From: Candidatus Moduliflexus flocculans
GTDB lineage: Bacteria; Moduliflexota; Moduliflexia; Moduliflexales; Moduliflexaceae
Direction of reading: 5' to 3'
DNA length: 64,000 nucleotides
Assembly: GCA_000739515.1 (NCBI GenBank)
Contig: DF820459.1
Location: 556,597-620,596, forward strand
Of this stretch, positions 14,516 through 22,617 are shown one piece after another (positions within the stretch are counted from its first letter, which is position 1; every line of letters begins with the position of its first letter). Below the pieces are notes generated by a model that did not search any database, had not been told where the DNA came from, and saw nothing but the letters and a program-made list of their open reading frames with translations. The translations under genes and the position numbers were made by a program.

Positions 14516-17221
14516 ATGATAACCCCGAAATATATGAGCAATACAGGAAAACCGTCAGCCGCGAATCTCTATAACCCCCACGAACAGAGCCGCGAACAGC
14601 TTATCGGACGTTTCGTCGTTCGGCAAAACGTCTTTCACGAGGTGTTCTGCATGCTGAAAACGACAGCGATGACGCCGCCTGTGCAGCATTTGCTGATTGA
14701 AGGGCAGCGCGGCATGGGAAAAACCACGTTGCTGCTGCGGTTGAGTTACGAGGTCGCGAACGATTCTGATTTTGCCTCCTGGCTGATTCCAATTGTGTTG
14801 AAGGAAGAAGCGTATTACGGCATCCGCCGTTTGTTCAATCTCTGGGAAAAAATCGCGGAAGAATTGGAGCAAAAACAGCCGGAATTCGCCGGACTGCATC
14901 AACAGATGAGCGCGGCGTACACGGAAAGCTCCAGCTATGAAACAATCTGTTTCGAGTTATTGGAACACGCGCTGGAAACGCAATCGCGCAAGCTGATCCT
15001 GTTTATTGATAACTTTGGCGAGTTCCTGCGCAATTTTACCCTCTGGGAACAGTTGCGATTTTGTCAGATATTAGGCAACAGCCCGCTGATTCGGATTGTG
15101 GCGGCGTCTGCCGTCGCGCTGGAAGCGTTTGCCCGCGAAGCCGAACCGCTTGCGCCATTGTTTCAGCGTGTCCAGTTAGAAGGCTTGAACAGAGAGGAAA
15201 CCCATCAACTGCTGTTGGAATTAGGAAAAGGTTCGGAGCATGAATCCACGATTCGTCATATTTTGAATCGCCAGCCAGGACGAGTCGAGAGCCTCCGTTT
15301 GCTGACCGGCGGCGTGATTCGAACGATTGTGCTACTGTTCGAAATTTTTACGGATCAGGAAGACAGTTCTACGCTTGCCGATTTGGACACGGTCTTAGAC
15401 CGCGTGACGCCGCTGTATAAAAGCCGCATGGACGACTTGACGCCGTTGCAGCGGGAGGTTGTGCATACCATCGCGCTCGGCTGGGAAGCGATGAGCGTGG
15501 AAGAAATCGCGAATAAAGCACGTTTGCAGGTTGAAGAAGTCGTGAGCGTGTTGCAGCAGTTAACGCACGTCTTTATGATGGAGCAGGTGTCGTCTGACAC
15601 GAAAACGCCGTTATATCGCCTGAAAGAGCGTTTTTTCAACGTCTGGTATCTGATGCGCTTGACGTCGGGAACCAGTCAGGCGCGGGTTATCTGGCTCGTG
15701 CATTTTTTGGAAAACTGGTACAGCCCGAAAGAGCTTGCGCAGCACGTTCAGCGCCATATTCAGGCGATGTCCGACGGCGAATATCAGGCCAAAGCCGCAC
15801 TGTATCTGACCGAGGCGTTTGCGCGGTCAGGGCAATTGGATATGGATACCGAACATAAAATGATTGCCGCGACGCGCCGCCTGTTAGAAGCGACTGACGT
15901 GCCGTTAGCCACCGAACTGTCGCGTTCCGACAAAGAGTTGTTGAACGAAGGCGACGCCTTGTACCAACAAGAACGCTTCGACGACGCGCTTGCCAAATAT
16001 TTGCAAGTCAAACGGAAAAACGCCAATATTCAGTTTCGCATCGGTTTCGCCTACATGCGGACAGGCCGCTACGCCGAGGCCGAAGCCGCGCTGCTGAGTT
16101 CGATGCGCGGCGGTCATGCGGATGCTGTCTTACAACTTGGGCATTTGTATGCAAAGCATTTGAATATCCCGGAAAAAGCGGTGACATATTACACCAAAGG
16201 GGTCGAAAAAGGCCGTCCAGACGCCATGCTGCATCTCGGCAACCTGTACCATCAAGCCTTTTCCGCGTTCGCGCAGGCGGAGCAGTATTACCTGATGGCA
16301 ATCAAAGAAGCGCAGGTGCGGGCGAAAGTATTGCGATCCGGCAGCTTTTCGCTGAAAGGCTTAAAAAACTATCTTGTGACCGCGATCAAAGGGGACGCCG
16401 AAGACCCGGAACGCTCTCAATTTCAGGATTTCTCCGGTACAAAAGACGATTTTCTTGAGTTAATCGAACAGTCCGAGCGCGAGGCGATGTTTCAACTTGG
16501 CAACCTTTACGCCAGCGATCAAAAACGGCTTACGCAAGCGGAGACCTATTACGCGATGGCCGCCGATGCCGGACATATCGGCGCAATGACTACTTTCGGC
16601 GAATTCGCGCAAACCGTGTTGAAAGACATGAATAAAGCCGAAAAATATTATCTGATGGCGGCTGAACGCGGCGATATTCCTTCGATGGTGAATCTCGCGT
16701 TGCTCTATCATGACGTGTTGAAAAACAACGCGCAGGCTGAAGTCTATTACTCAATGGCGGCTGAACGCGGCGATCTGCTCGCTATGAACGGATTGGCATG
16801 GCTTTATTTCGAGGAACATCGCCAGAAAACGCGCTCGTTAGAGTATATTCTGCCCGTGATTCAGGCCGTGAAAAACCGCTATACCGCGCATACCGCCGCT
16901 TGCATTTATCTCTGGAATAACCAGTCCGACCGCGCCGCAGAACTTGCTGAATTGTTTATCTACGATACCGATGCCTACAAAACGATGGAACAGGATATTC
17001 TGCTCTATTTGCTCTTGCTGCTGGCAAAGCAGGAATATCAAACCGCGTGGGATTATTTCTGCAACGCCGATGTTGAATTGCGGAAACGTTTCGCGCCGCT
17101 CTATTACGCGCTGCTGACGCTCGGCGAACATGAAGACGCCCAGAAATGCCCGCCGGAATTGGCGCAGCCGGTCAACGAGATTCTGCGCCGCGTCGAACGC
17201 ATGGCGCGGGAGTATGCCTGA
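14516..17221 (+). CDS. AAA/STAND-like ATPase with Sel1/TPR repeat C-terminus
   Basis: A 901-residue protein with an N-terminal ATPase: P-loop GQRGMGKT at residues 63-70 and Walker B ILFIDN at 161-166. It is of the archaeal-ATPase/AAA_16 type used by STAND switches. A winged-helix-like stretch follows (LTPLQREVVHTIALGWEAMS, near 310-340). The C-terminal ~430 residues are Sel1/TPR repeats, with recurring units such as AEKYYLMAAERGD, AEVYYSMAAERGD and ALLSSMRGGHADAVLQLG. No membrane segment is seen. The start is uncertain: ATG 14516 is used, and ATG 14534 (MSNTGKP) is an alternative; neither has a clear ribosome site. The context of another STAND gene, a nuclease and a methylase suggests a defence or signalling role. 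That is inference. Confidence 0.8.
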   Translation: MITPKYMSNTGKPSAANLYNPHEQSREQLIGRFVVRQNVFHEVFCMLKTTAMTPPVQHLLIEGQRGMGKTTLLLRLSYEVANDSDFASWLIPIVLKEEAYYGIRRLFNLWEKIAEELEQKQPEFAGLHQQMSAAYTESSSYETICFELLEHALETQSRKLILFIDNFGEFLRNFTLWEQLRFCQILGNSPLIRIVAASAVALEAFAREAEPLAPLFQRVQLEGLNREETHQLLLELGKGSEHESTIRHILNRQPGRVESLRLLTGGVIRTIVLLFEIFTDQEDSSTLADLDTVLDRVTPLYKSRMDDLTPLQREVVHTIALGWEAMSVEEIANKARLQVEEVVSVLQQLTHVFMMEQVSSDTKTPLYRLKERFFNVWYLMRLTSGTSQARVIWLVHFLENWYSPKELAQHVQRHIQAMSDGEYQAKAALYLTEAFARSGQLDMDTEHKMIAATRRLLEATDVPLATELSRSDKELLNEGDALYQQERFDDALAKYLQVKRKNANIQFRIGFAYMRTGRYAEAEAALLSSMRGGHADAVLQLGHLYAKHLNIPEKAVTYYTKGVEKGRPDAMLHLGNLYHQAFSAFAQAEQYYLMAIKEAQVRAKVLRSGSFSLKGLKNYLVTAIKGDAEDPERSQFQDFSGTKDDFLELIEQSEREAMFQLGNLYASDQKRLTQAETYYAMAADAGHIGAMTTFGEFAQTVLKDMNKAEKYYLMAAERGDIPSMVNLALLYHDVLKNNAQAEVYYSMAAERGDLLAMNGLAWLYFEEHRQKTRSLEYILPVIQAVKNRYTAHTAACIYLWNNQSDRAAELAELFIYDTDAYKTMEQDILLYLLLLLAKQEYQTAWDYFCNADVELRKRFAPLYYALLTLGEHEDAQKCPPELAQPVNEILRRVERMAREYA

Positions 17222-17292
17222 TTTACGAAATTGACACCCAGACACCCAGAGGTTGAAACCCCTGGGAATAATTGGAAATAATAAGGTTAGTT

Positions 17293-18286
17293 GTTAGCTT
17301 GCACATATTCATAAGCATACAACAGAGGAAAAACAATGAGCAATATCAAATCAAAGTTAAAACGGTTAATTGGATGGATTCCAGACGAAAGCGGGTTCAA
17401 AAGAAAGATGAGAGTTCACCAAGGATGGTGGAGAACCTGTGTATTAGGCGAAGTTGAGGGGGAACATCCGATAGAGGAGAATAGAACTGTCTGTAGTACC
17501 ATTAAAAATGGTAGAGATACTTACAAAAACTTCCTCACCCCAACAGTAAGCCAAATTGTAAAAAATACGCTTCAGAAGCGAAAACAGAGGGATGAATCGG
17601 GAATAATTGAGGAAGATCGATTGTTTGATAACCTTTTGTCAAGTCAACCCGTATGCTTCAATTTCTTTGGTGAGTTGAGCGCAGATCCCTCTTTCGCTTT
17701 CAGCGTACTACATCAATTTTACCATGAACTTACTGAGGTCACGGATGTATTGTTTGAGTTTGCCCCTGAAAAAAACTATACTCAAGATAACTCTGCATTT
17801 GATGTGGCCATTAAGGTTAAATCTGGTAATAGCATAGGATTACTGGGAGTCGAATGTAAATATACAGATGCTTTCTCATCCACAGAGTATGACAAACTTG
17901 CCTATAAAGAGATATTTCAAAGAAGTACACAATTCAAAGAACCTTATAGCAAGTATATATCAAGTCAGTTTAACCAACTTTTCCGAAACCAGCTTATAGC
18001 CGAAGCTTTAGTTCAAAACGGAGAGTATACCTTTGTAAAAACAGCATTATTTTGTCATCAAGAGGATCAGAAAACTTTACAAATCGGAAGTGAATTCCAA
18101 AAGATGCTACATGATGGTAAGGAAATATTTCGTATAATCACATATCAAAGTTTGATAGAGAATATACAGAAATTGGATTTACCTTGGGTAAAACGAGAAC
18201 TGAGTATGCTTTTGTGGGCACGTTATTGTGCGACTCAATTGAGCGAGGAAATCTATAAGAAGGATTAAGCCGTGTTGCAAGCTAAC
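17293..18286. repeat. 11-bp inverted repeats bracketing the nuclease gene
   Basis: GTTAGCTTGCA at 17293-17303 and its exact complement TGCAAGCTAAC at 18276-18286 enclose only the PGN_0703-like gene. The right copy is followed by AACACTGGCTTGCAGGGGAC and then ACGTTATG. In integron cassettes the inverse core (RYYYAAC) complements the start of the same cassette, and this arrangement has that geometry although the bases deviate from the consensus. Confidence 0.55.
17336..18268 (+). CDS. PD-(D/E)XK nuclease-like protein, PGN_0703 family
   Basis: A 310-residue protein that I assign to the PGN_0703-type putative restriction endonucleases. The catalytic core is visible as Asp156 (SAFDVAIKV), Glu173 and Lys175 in GVECKYTD, the D...ExK pattern of PD-(D/E)XK enzymes. 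Flanking segments (CFNFFGELSAD, FNQLFRNQLIAEAL) fit the family. The gene is clearly richer in A+T than its neighbours and is bracketed by 11-bp inverted repeats, both signs of recent transfer. RNA-side cues are an AGAGG site before ATG 17336. A methyltransferase gene follows two genes later, but a functional pairing is only possible, not shown. Confidence 0.7.
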   Translation: MSNIKSKLKRLIGWIPDESGFKRKMRVHQGWWRTCVLGEVEGEHPIEENRTVCSTIKNGRDTYKNFLTPTVSQIVKNTLQKRKQRDESGIIEEDRLFDNLLSSQPVCFNFFGELSADPSFAFSVLHQFYHELTEVTDVLFEFAPEKNYTQDNSAFDVAIKVKSGNSIGLLGVECKYTDAFSSTEYDKLAYKEIFQRSTQFKEPYSKYISSQFNQLFRNQLIAEALVQNGEYTFVKTALFCHQEDQKTLQIGSEFQKMLHDGKEIFRIITYQSLIENIQKLDLPWVKRELSMLLWARYCATQLSEEIYKKD

Positions 18287-18313
18287 ACTGGCTTGCAGGG
18301 GACGCAAAACGTT

Positions 18314-18721
18314 ATGTTAATAAAATTGTTTTTAGCCTTTACTTTGATTCCTGCCCTTGAAATCTATCTGCTGATCAAAGTCGGCGGCGTGATCGGGGCA
18401 TTGAATACATTTGCGATTATTTTGCTGACCGGCGCGGCAGGCTCGTATCTCGCCAAAATGGAAGGGTTTCGCACCTTTATGAAGATTCAAGCCAGCCTTC
18501 AGCAAGGGATTATGCCCGCCGAAGAAATGATTGACGCCCTGATTATTCTCGTCGCAGGCTTACTGTTGCTGACGCCCGGCTTTCTGACCGATGTCGCCGG
18601 GCTGCTGCTCCTGATTCCGCCGATTCGTTTCCATTTCAAACGCTATCTGCGCAAAAAATTCAACCAGTGGATCGCTGGCGGCAGCGGCGGCGGCGGAATT
18701 CATATCAGCTATATGGGATAA
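18314..18721 (+). CDS. fxsA: FxsA family membrane protein
   Basis: A 135-residue membrane protein from ATG 18314; a longer reading from 18272 would start inside the downstream end of the nuclease cassette. Features of FxsA are the N-terminal LFLAFTLIPALEIYLLIKVG, the glycine-rich TM segment AIILLTGAAGSYLAK, and the hydrophobic LLLLTPGFLTDVAGLLLLIPP with the characteristic TPGFLTD. A basic, glycine-rich tail is cytoplasmic. E. coli FxsA relieves F-plasmid exclusion of phage T7; its normal role is unclear. The gene is followed by a strong hairpin, so it is probably a single transcription unit. Confidence 0.88.
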   Translation: MLIKLFLAFTLIPALEIYLLIKVGGVIGALNTFAIILLTGAAGSYLAKMEGFRTFMKIQASLQQGIMPAEEMIDALIILVAGLLLLTPGFLTDVAGLLLLIPPIRFHFKRYLRKKFNQWIAGGSGGGGIHISYMG

Positions 18722-18730
18722 TGTTGAAAT

Positions 18731-18768
18731 AAGGAGTTAGACACTTTCGAAGTGTCTGACTCCTTTTG
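18731..18768 (+). terminator. Rho-independent terminator after fxsA
   Basis: A stem of 16 pairs, one of them G-T (18731-18746 with 18750-18765), closes on a TCG loop and runs into a short T tract. It lies 10 bases after the fxsA stop and just before the methyltransferase start. The symmetry would also allow termination on the other strand. Confidence 0.8.
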
Positions 18769-18775
18769 CTGACAG

Positions 18776-21553
18776 GTGAGAATGAAACGTTTAGCCGCCG
18801 AATTAGCGAAACGCACCCGATTCTTGTGTGATGAAATCATTCCTTCAGCATTACGCGATGACAGCAAGCAGCAGAATGAGTTAGTCGGCTTTTATGATGC
18901 CTTTAAAACGTATCTGAACAGCAATTTATCCGAGCAAGATTTCGCCGATCTATATTCCCAGACGATTGCGTATGGCCTGTTCGCTGCCAGAACACGCGCC
19001 GAGAGCGGCTTCAACCGCAAGCTGGCGTACGATTATATTCCCCGCACCATCGGCGTCTTGCGCGATCTGTTCCGGTTTGTGTCGTTAGGAGACCTGCCGA
19101 AGCAGATGGAATGGATGCTTGATGATATTTCCGATTTGCTCGCCATCGCCGATGTCAAACAACTTCTCCATCAATATTTTTATGAGGGAAAAGGCGCTGA
19201 CCCGATTATTCATTTCTATGAAACATTTTTAGCGGCGTATGATCCAGACACTCGCGAACGGCGCGGCGTTTATTATACGCCCGATCCGGTGGTATCGTAT
19301 ATCGTCCGTTCGCTGCACCATATTTTGAAACAGACCTTCCAGCGCCCTTACGGATTGGCGGACGACGCTGTCACCGTCCTTGATCCGGCGGCGGGAACGC
19401 TGACGTTTATGGCGGAAGCGGCGAAAATGGCGGTGCAGGAATATCGCACACATTGTGGCAGCGGCGCGGTGAGCGAATTTATTCGCCAGCATATTTTGCG
19501 GCATTTTTACGCCTTCGAACTCATGATGGCGCCGTATGCGGTCGGACATCTCAAAATGGCCTTTTTGCTTGAAGAACTCGGCTATTCGCTTGAGGAAACA
19601 GATCGTTTTCAGTTGTATCTCACAAACACGCTGGAAATGGAAGAATTGCAGCAAATCACGCTTCCCGGCATGAAATCGCTCTCTGAAGAATCGCATGTCG
19701 CCCATGAAATCAAAGCGCGGCAAAATATTCTTGTCATACTCGGCAATCCGCCGTATTCCGGCCAATCATCCAACACTGGCACATGGATTACCAATTCAAT
19801 CAAGCAAGGCGAGACGCTGATTGAGGGCGTGAAAGATGACGGCTATTACGCTGTTGACGGCAAGCCGCTCAACGAAAAAAATCCGAAGTGGCTCTTGAAT
19901 GATTACGTCAAATTTCTTCGCTTCGCGCAATGCAAAATCGAGCAGACCGGATATGGCGTCGTCGGAATGATTACCGATCACAGCTATCTTGAAAACCCGA
20001 CATTTCGAGGAATGCGGCGGTCGCTCATGCGCAGTTTCGACGAGATTTATCTGTTCGATTTGCATGGCAACAGCCTGAAAAAAGAAACCTGTCCCGACGG
20101 GTCGAACGATGAAAACGTCTTCGATATTCGGCAGGGAACGGCGATAGTCTTCTTGATCAAGAAGACGAAATCTGAGGCGTCTCAGGAATGCGCCGTCTAT
20201 CATGCCGATTTATGGGGCTTGCGCGACACGATCAAATATCCTCAACTCCTTGAAAAAAGCATTGCGACCACGCAATGGCGGCAAATCTTTCCGCAGCCGG
20301 ATATGTACCTGTTCGCTCCTCGCGATGACCGTTTACAGGCCGCATATCAAAAGAATCCTCGTCTTTCGGATATTTTTCAGCAATCCAGCGTCGGCGTCGC
20401 GACGGCTCGCGACAATTTGACGCTGCAATGGTCGCCGGAAGAGGTCTGGACGACGGTGTTGAATTTTTCGAAGATGGATCCGGAACTCGCCAGAGTTGCG
20501 TATGATTTAGGAGAAGACGCCAGAGATTGGAAAGTCAAATTGGCGCAGCAGGATTTGCTCGACAGCGGTTTGCATAAAGAGCAGATCATCCCGCTGTTTT
20601 ATCGTCCGTTCGATATGCGGTTTACTTACTATACCGGCAAATCGCGCGGATTTCATTGCATGCCGCGCGGCGACATCATGCGTCATATCATTCCGCTCTT
20701 TTATCGCCCGTTTGATATGCGATTTACTTACTATACCGGCAAATCGCGCGGATTTCATTGCCGACCGCGCGAAGAAGTGATGCGCCATATCATCAATGAA
20801 GCCAATCTTTGCTTGATTTTTACCCGTTCGACCACCGCGAACAAGCCATTTACGCATGCGTTCTGCACCGAACATGGCATTATTGCCCGCTTTTTCCCTG
20901 ATGCGTCATGCGTTCCGTATTTTGCGCCATTATATGTCTATCCTGAAAAAGATTTGTTCAATCATAAAGAACAACTCAAAAATAGAGTTTCCAACCTGAA
21001 TCCGCTGGTCGTCCAAAAATTATCGGAAACGTATAAACGCGCCATAGACGACGAACAAATATTTTATTATATCTACGCCATACTCTATTCGGAGGAATAT
21101 CGGGCGAAATACGCAAAACTGCTGCAAAGCGACTATCCTCGCATTCTATTTACGCGCCATGTCGAACTCTTCAATCTCATCGCGGGATTCGGAAAGCTAT
21201 TGGTGGAATTACATCTGCTTGCCTCGACTGAGCTTGATCCGCCGCTGGCGAAATTTCAGGGGGCGGGCAATAATCGCGTCGAAGAAGTGAAATATGATCC
21301 GCAGAAGCAACTGATCAGCATCAATGCGTTTCAGTATTTTGCGCCGATTTCTCAAGACGTATGGGAATTCGAGATCGGCGGTTATCAGGTCTGCCAGAAA
21401 TGGCTGAAAGACCGAAAAGGACGGCAATTAGCATTCGATGACATCAAAACCTATTACTGGATTATGACCGCTCTTTGCAAAACGAAAGAGATTCAGCAAA
21501 AGATTGATGAACAATTTGCCGCAATCGAAGAACACGTTATCGAATTTACATAA
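18776..21553 (+). CDS. N6-adenine DNA methyltransferase, type ISP/IIG-like, stand-alone
   Basis: A 925-residue protein (GTG start at 18776; ATG 18782 is possible). SAM-binding motif I is DPAAGTLTF near residue 203, and the catalytic motif IV NPPYSGQ near 323 marks an N6-adenine methylase. The helical N-domain (LYSQTIAYGLFAARTRA) and the C-terminal region (IIPLFYRPFDMRFTYYTGKSRGF) are those of type ISP/IIG enzymes, where the C-domain reads the target. There is no helicase and no evident nuclease motif, so this could be methylation only or depend on a partner. A 102-bp tandem duplication lies at the border of the recognition region. Cognate site unknown. Confidence 0.88.
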   Translation: MRMKRLAAELAKRTRFLCDEIIPSALRDDSKQQNELVGFYDAFKTYLNSNLSEQDFADLYSQTIAYGLFAARTRAESGFNRKLAYDYIPRTIGVLRDLFRFVSLGDLPKQMEWMLDDISDLLAIADVKQLLHQYFYEGKGADPIIHFYETFLAAYDPDTRERRGVYYTPDPVVSYIVRSLHHILKQTFQRPYGLADDAVTVLDPAAGTLTFMAEAAKMAVQEYRTHCGSGAVSEFIRQHILRHFYAFELMMAPYAVGHLKMAFLLEELGYSLEETDRFQLYLTNTLEMEELQQITLPGMKSLSEESHVAHEIKARQNILVILGNPPYSGQSSNTGTWITNSIKQGETLIEGVKDDGYYAVDGKPLNEKNPKWLLNDYVKFLRFAQCKIEQTGYGVVGMITDHSYLENPTFRGMRRSLMRSFDEIYLFDLHGNSLKKETCPDGSNDENVFDIRQGTAIVFLIKKTKSEASQECAVYHADLWGLRDTIKYPQLLEKSIATTQWRQIFPQPDMYLFAPRDDRLQAAYQKNPRLSDIFQQSSVGVATARDNLTLQWSPEEVWTTVLNFSKMDPELARVAYDLGEDARDWKVKLAQQDLLDSGLHKEQIIPLFYRPFDMRFTYYTGKSRGFHCMPRGDIMRHIIPLFYRPFDMRFTYYTGKSRGFHCRPREEVMRHIINEANLCLIFTRSTTANKPFTHAFCTEHGIIARFFPDASCVPYFAPLYVYPEKDLFNHKEQLKNRVSNLNPLVVQKLSETYKRAIDDEQIFYYIYAILYSEEYRAKYAKLLQSDYPRILFTRHVELFNLIAGFGKLLVELHLLASTELDPPLAKFQGAGNNRVEEVKYDPQKQLISINAFQYFAPISQDVWEFEIGGYQVCQKWLKDRKGRQLAFDDIKTYYWIMTALCKTKEIQQKIDEQFAAIEEHVIEFT
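20585..20788 (+). repeat. 102-bp in-frame tandem duplication inside the methyltransferase gene
   Basis: Units 20585-20686 and 20687-20788 each encode 34 residues starting IIPLFYRPFDMRFTYYTGKS. They share YTGKSRGFHC and end MRHI, with differences at the wobble positions and in the last dozen residues (MPRGDI against RPREEV). Family members normally show this segment once. Confidence 0.92.
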
Positions 21554-21561
21554 TGTGCAAC

Positions 21562-21680
21562 TTTTTAAAATTTCTCTGCCAATCAGGCGTTTTTACCCAC
21601 CCCTTGCCCCTCCCAGGAGGGGAATGCGAGGAACGCTGATGGCGAATTCCCCTCCTGGGAGGGGCAAGGGGTGGGTGCTT
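21562..21680 (+). repeat. Family D dispersed repeat after the methyltransferase
   Basis: It begins with TGCAACTTTTTAAAATTTCTC and carries two opposed CCCCTCC..GGAGGGG arms (21606-21621 and 21651-21666). The same left flank and arms recur, on the opposite strand, at 27967-28093. No ORF. Confidence 0.85.
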
Positions 21681-21699
21681 TGTTCATCGCGTAAACAAT

Positions 21700-22467
21700 A
21701 TGCTCTCCGGCACGATATTCAATCTTCAACGCTACGCCGTTCACGACGGCCCCGGCATTCGCATCACCGTCTTCCTGAAAGGCTGCCCGCTGCGCTGCTG
21801 GTGGTGTCATAATCCTGAAAGCCAGCGCAGGGAAATCGAGACATTTGCGCAGACTGACCGGCAGATTGGCCGCGAAATGACGGTGGATGCGCTGCTGCGG
21901 GAAATCGAAAAAGAGCGGGTGTTTTTCGATGAATCCGGTGGCGGCGTGACCTTTTCTGGCGGCGAGCCGCTGATGCAGCCCGAATTCCTCCGCGCCGCGC
22001 TGCAAGCCTGTCAGCAACGCGAGATTCATACGGCGCTCGATACATCCGGCTACGCGCCTGCCGACATCTTCGATGCGACGATTGAGCTTGTTGATCTCTG
22101 TTTGTTTGATCTCAAACTGATTGACGACCAGCGGCATCGCGAATATACCGGCGTCTCAAATGCGCCGATTCTCAGCAATCTTCGGGCGCTTTCGCAGCGC
22201 GGCAAACCGCTCTGGCTGCGTCTCCCGATCATTCCCGGCATCACAGATACGGAAAAAAATCTTGTTGACATCCTCGCCCTGCTGCCTGATATAACGACCA
22301 TTCAACAGATCAACCTGCTTCCATATCATCGGATTGCCGACGGGAAATATCAGCGGCTGCTTGTCGCAAACAAAATGGCTGGCGTCGAATCACCGTCATC
22401 CGAACGCATGGACGCTTTAAAAACTCACTTCGAAACATCGGGAATTTCCGTAAAAATCGGAGGATAA
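21700..22467 (+). CDS. Glycyl-radical enzyme activating protein (HypD activase)
   Basis: A 255-residue radical SAM enzyme of the PflA group. It would use SAM and a [4Fe-4S] cluster to install the glycyl radical on the enzyme encoded next door. The cluster motif CPLRCWWC and the following HNPES lie near residues 29-41. The start is MLSGTIFNLQRYAVHDGPGIR, a classical opening. VTFSGGEPLMQPEF and the later DLKLID and RLPIIPGITD complete the family pattern. There are no extra cysteines for auxiliary ferredoxin clusters, so it is the short PflA-like form. The gene precedes hypD on the same strand, but a palindromic repeat lies in the 150-base gap. Confidence 0.92.
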   Translation: MLSGTIFNLQRYAVHDGPGIRITVFLKGCPLRCWWCHNPESQRREIETFAQTDRQIGREMTVDALLREIEKERVFFDESGGGVTFSGGEPLMQPEFLRAALQACQQREIHTALDTSGYAPADIFDATIELVDLCLFDLKLIDDQRHREYTGVSNAPILSNLRALSQRGKPLWLRLPIIPGITDTEKNLVDILALLPDITTIQQINLLPYHRIADGKYQRLLVANKMAGVESPSSERMDALKTHFETSGISVKIGG

Positions 22468-22478
22468 TTTTTGTAATC

Positions 22479-22603
22479 ACCACGAAACACACGAAATACA
22501 CGAAATAAAGAAGGTTCATGGAGTTAGGAGTGCAAAAGCAAGCTTTTGCACTCCTACATATCCGACATATCCGAATTTTCGTGTATTTCGCGTGTTTCGT
22601 GGT
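22479..22603. repeat. Palindromic element (family B) upstream of hypD
   Basis: The outer arms begin ACCACGAAACACACGAAAT at 22479 and end with its complement at 22603. The centre is a perfect 30-bp palindrome (22526-22555) around AAGCAAGCTTTTGC. A longer relative lies at 61724-61911. The right arm ends 15 bases before the hypD start. Confidence 0.88.
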
Positions 22604-22617
22604 AAATAAGCATTTTT

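Noticed and set aside
17245-17266. Possible terminator after the Sel1 ATPase gene
   Set aside because: The stem around CCCAG/CTGGG has mismatches and no T tract, so the evidence is too weak.
18776-21553. Complete restriction-modification enzyme
   Set aside because: I see methylase and specificity regions but no convincing nuclease or helicase motif, so restriction activity is not claimed.
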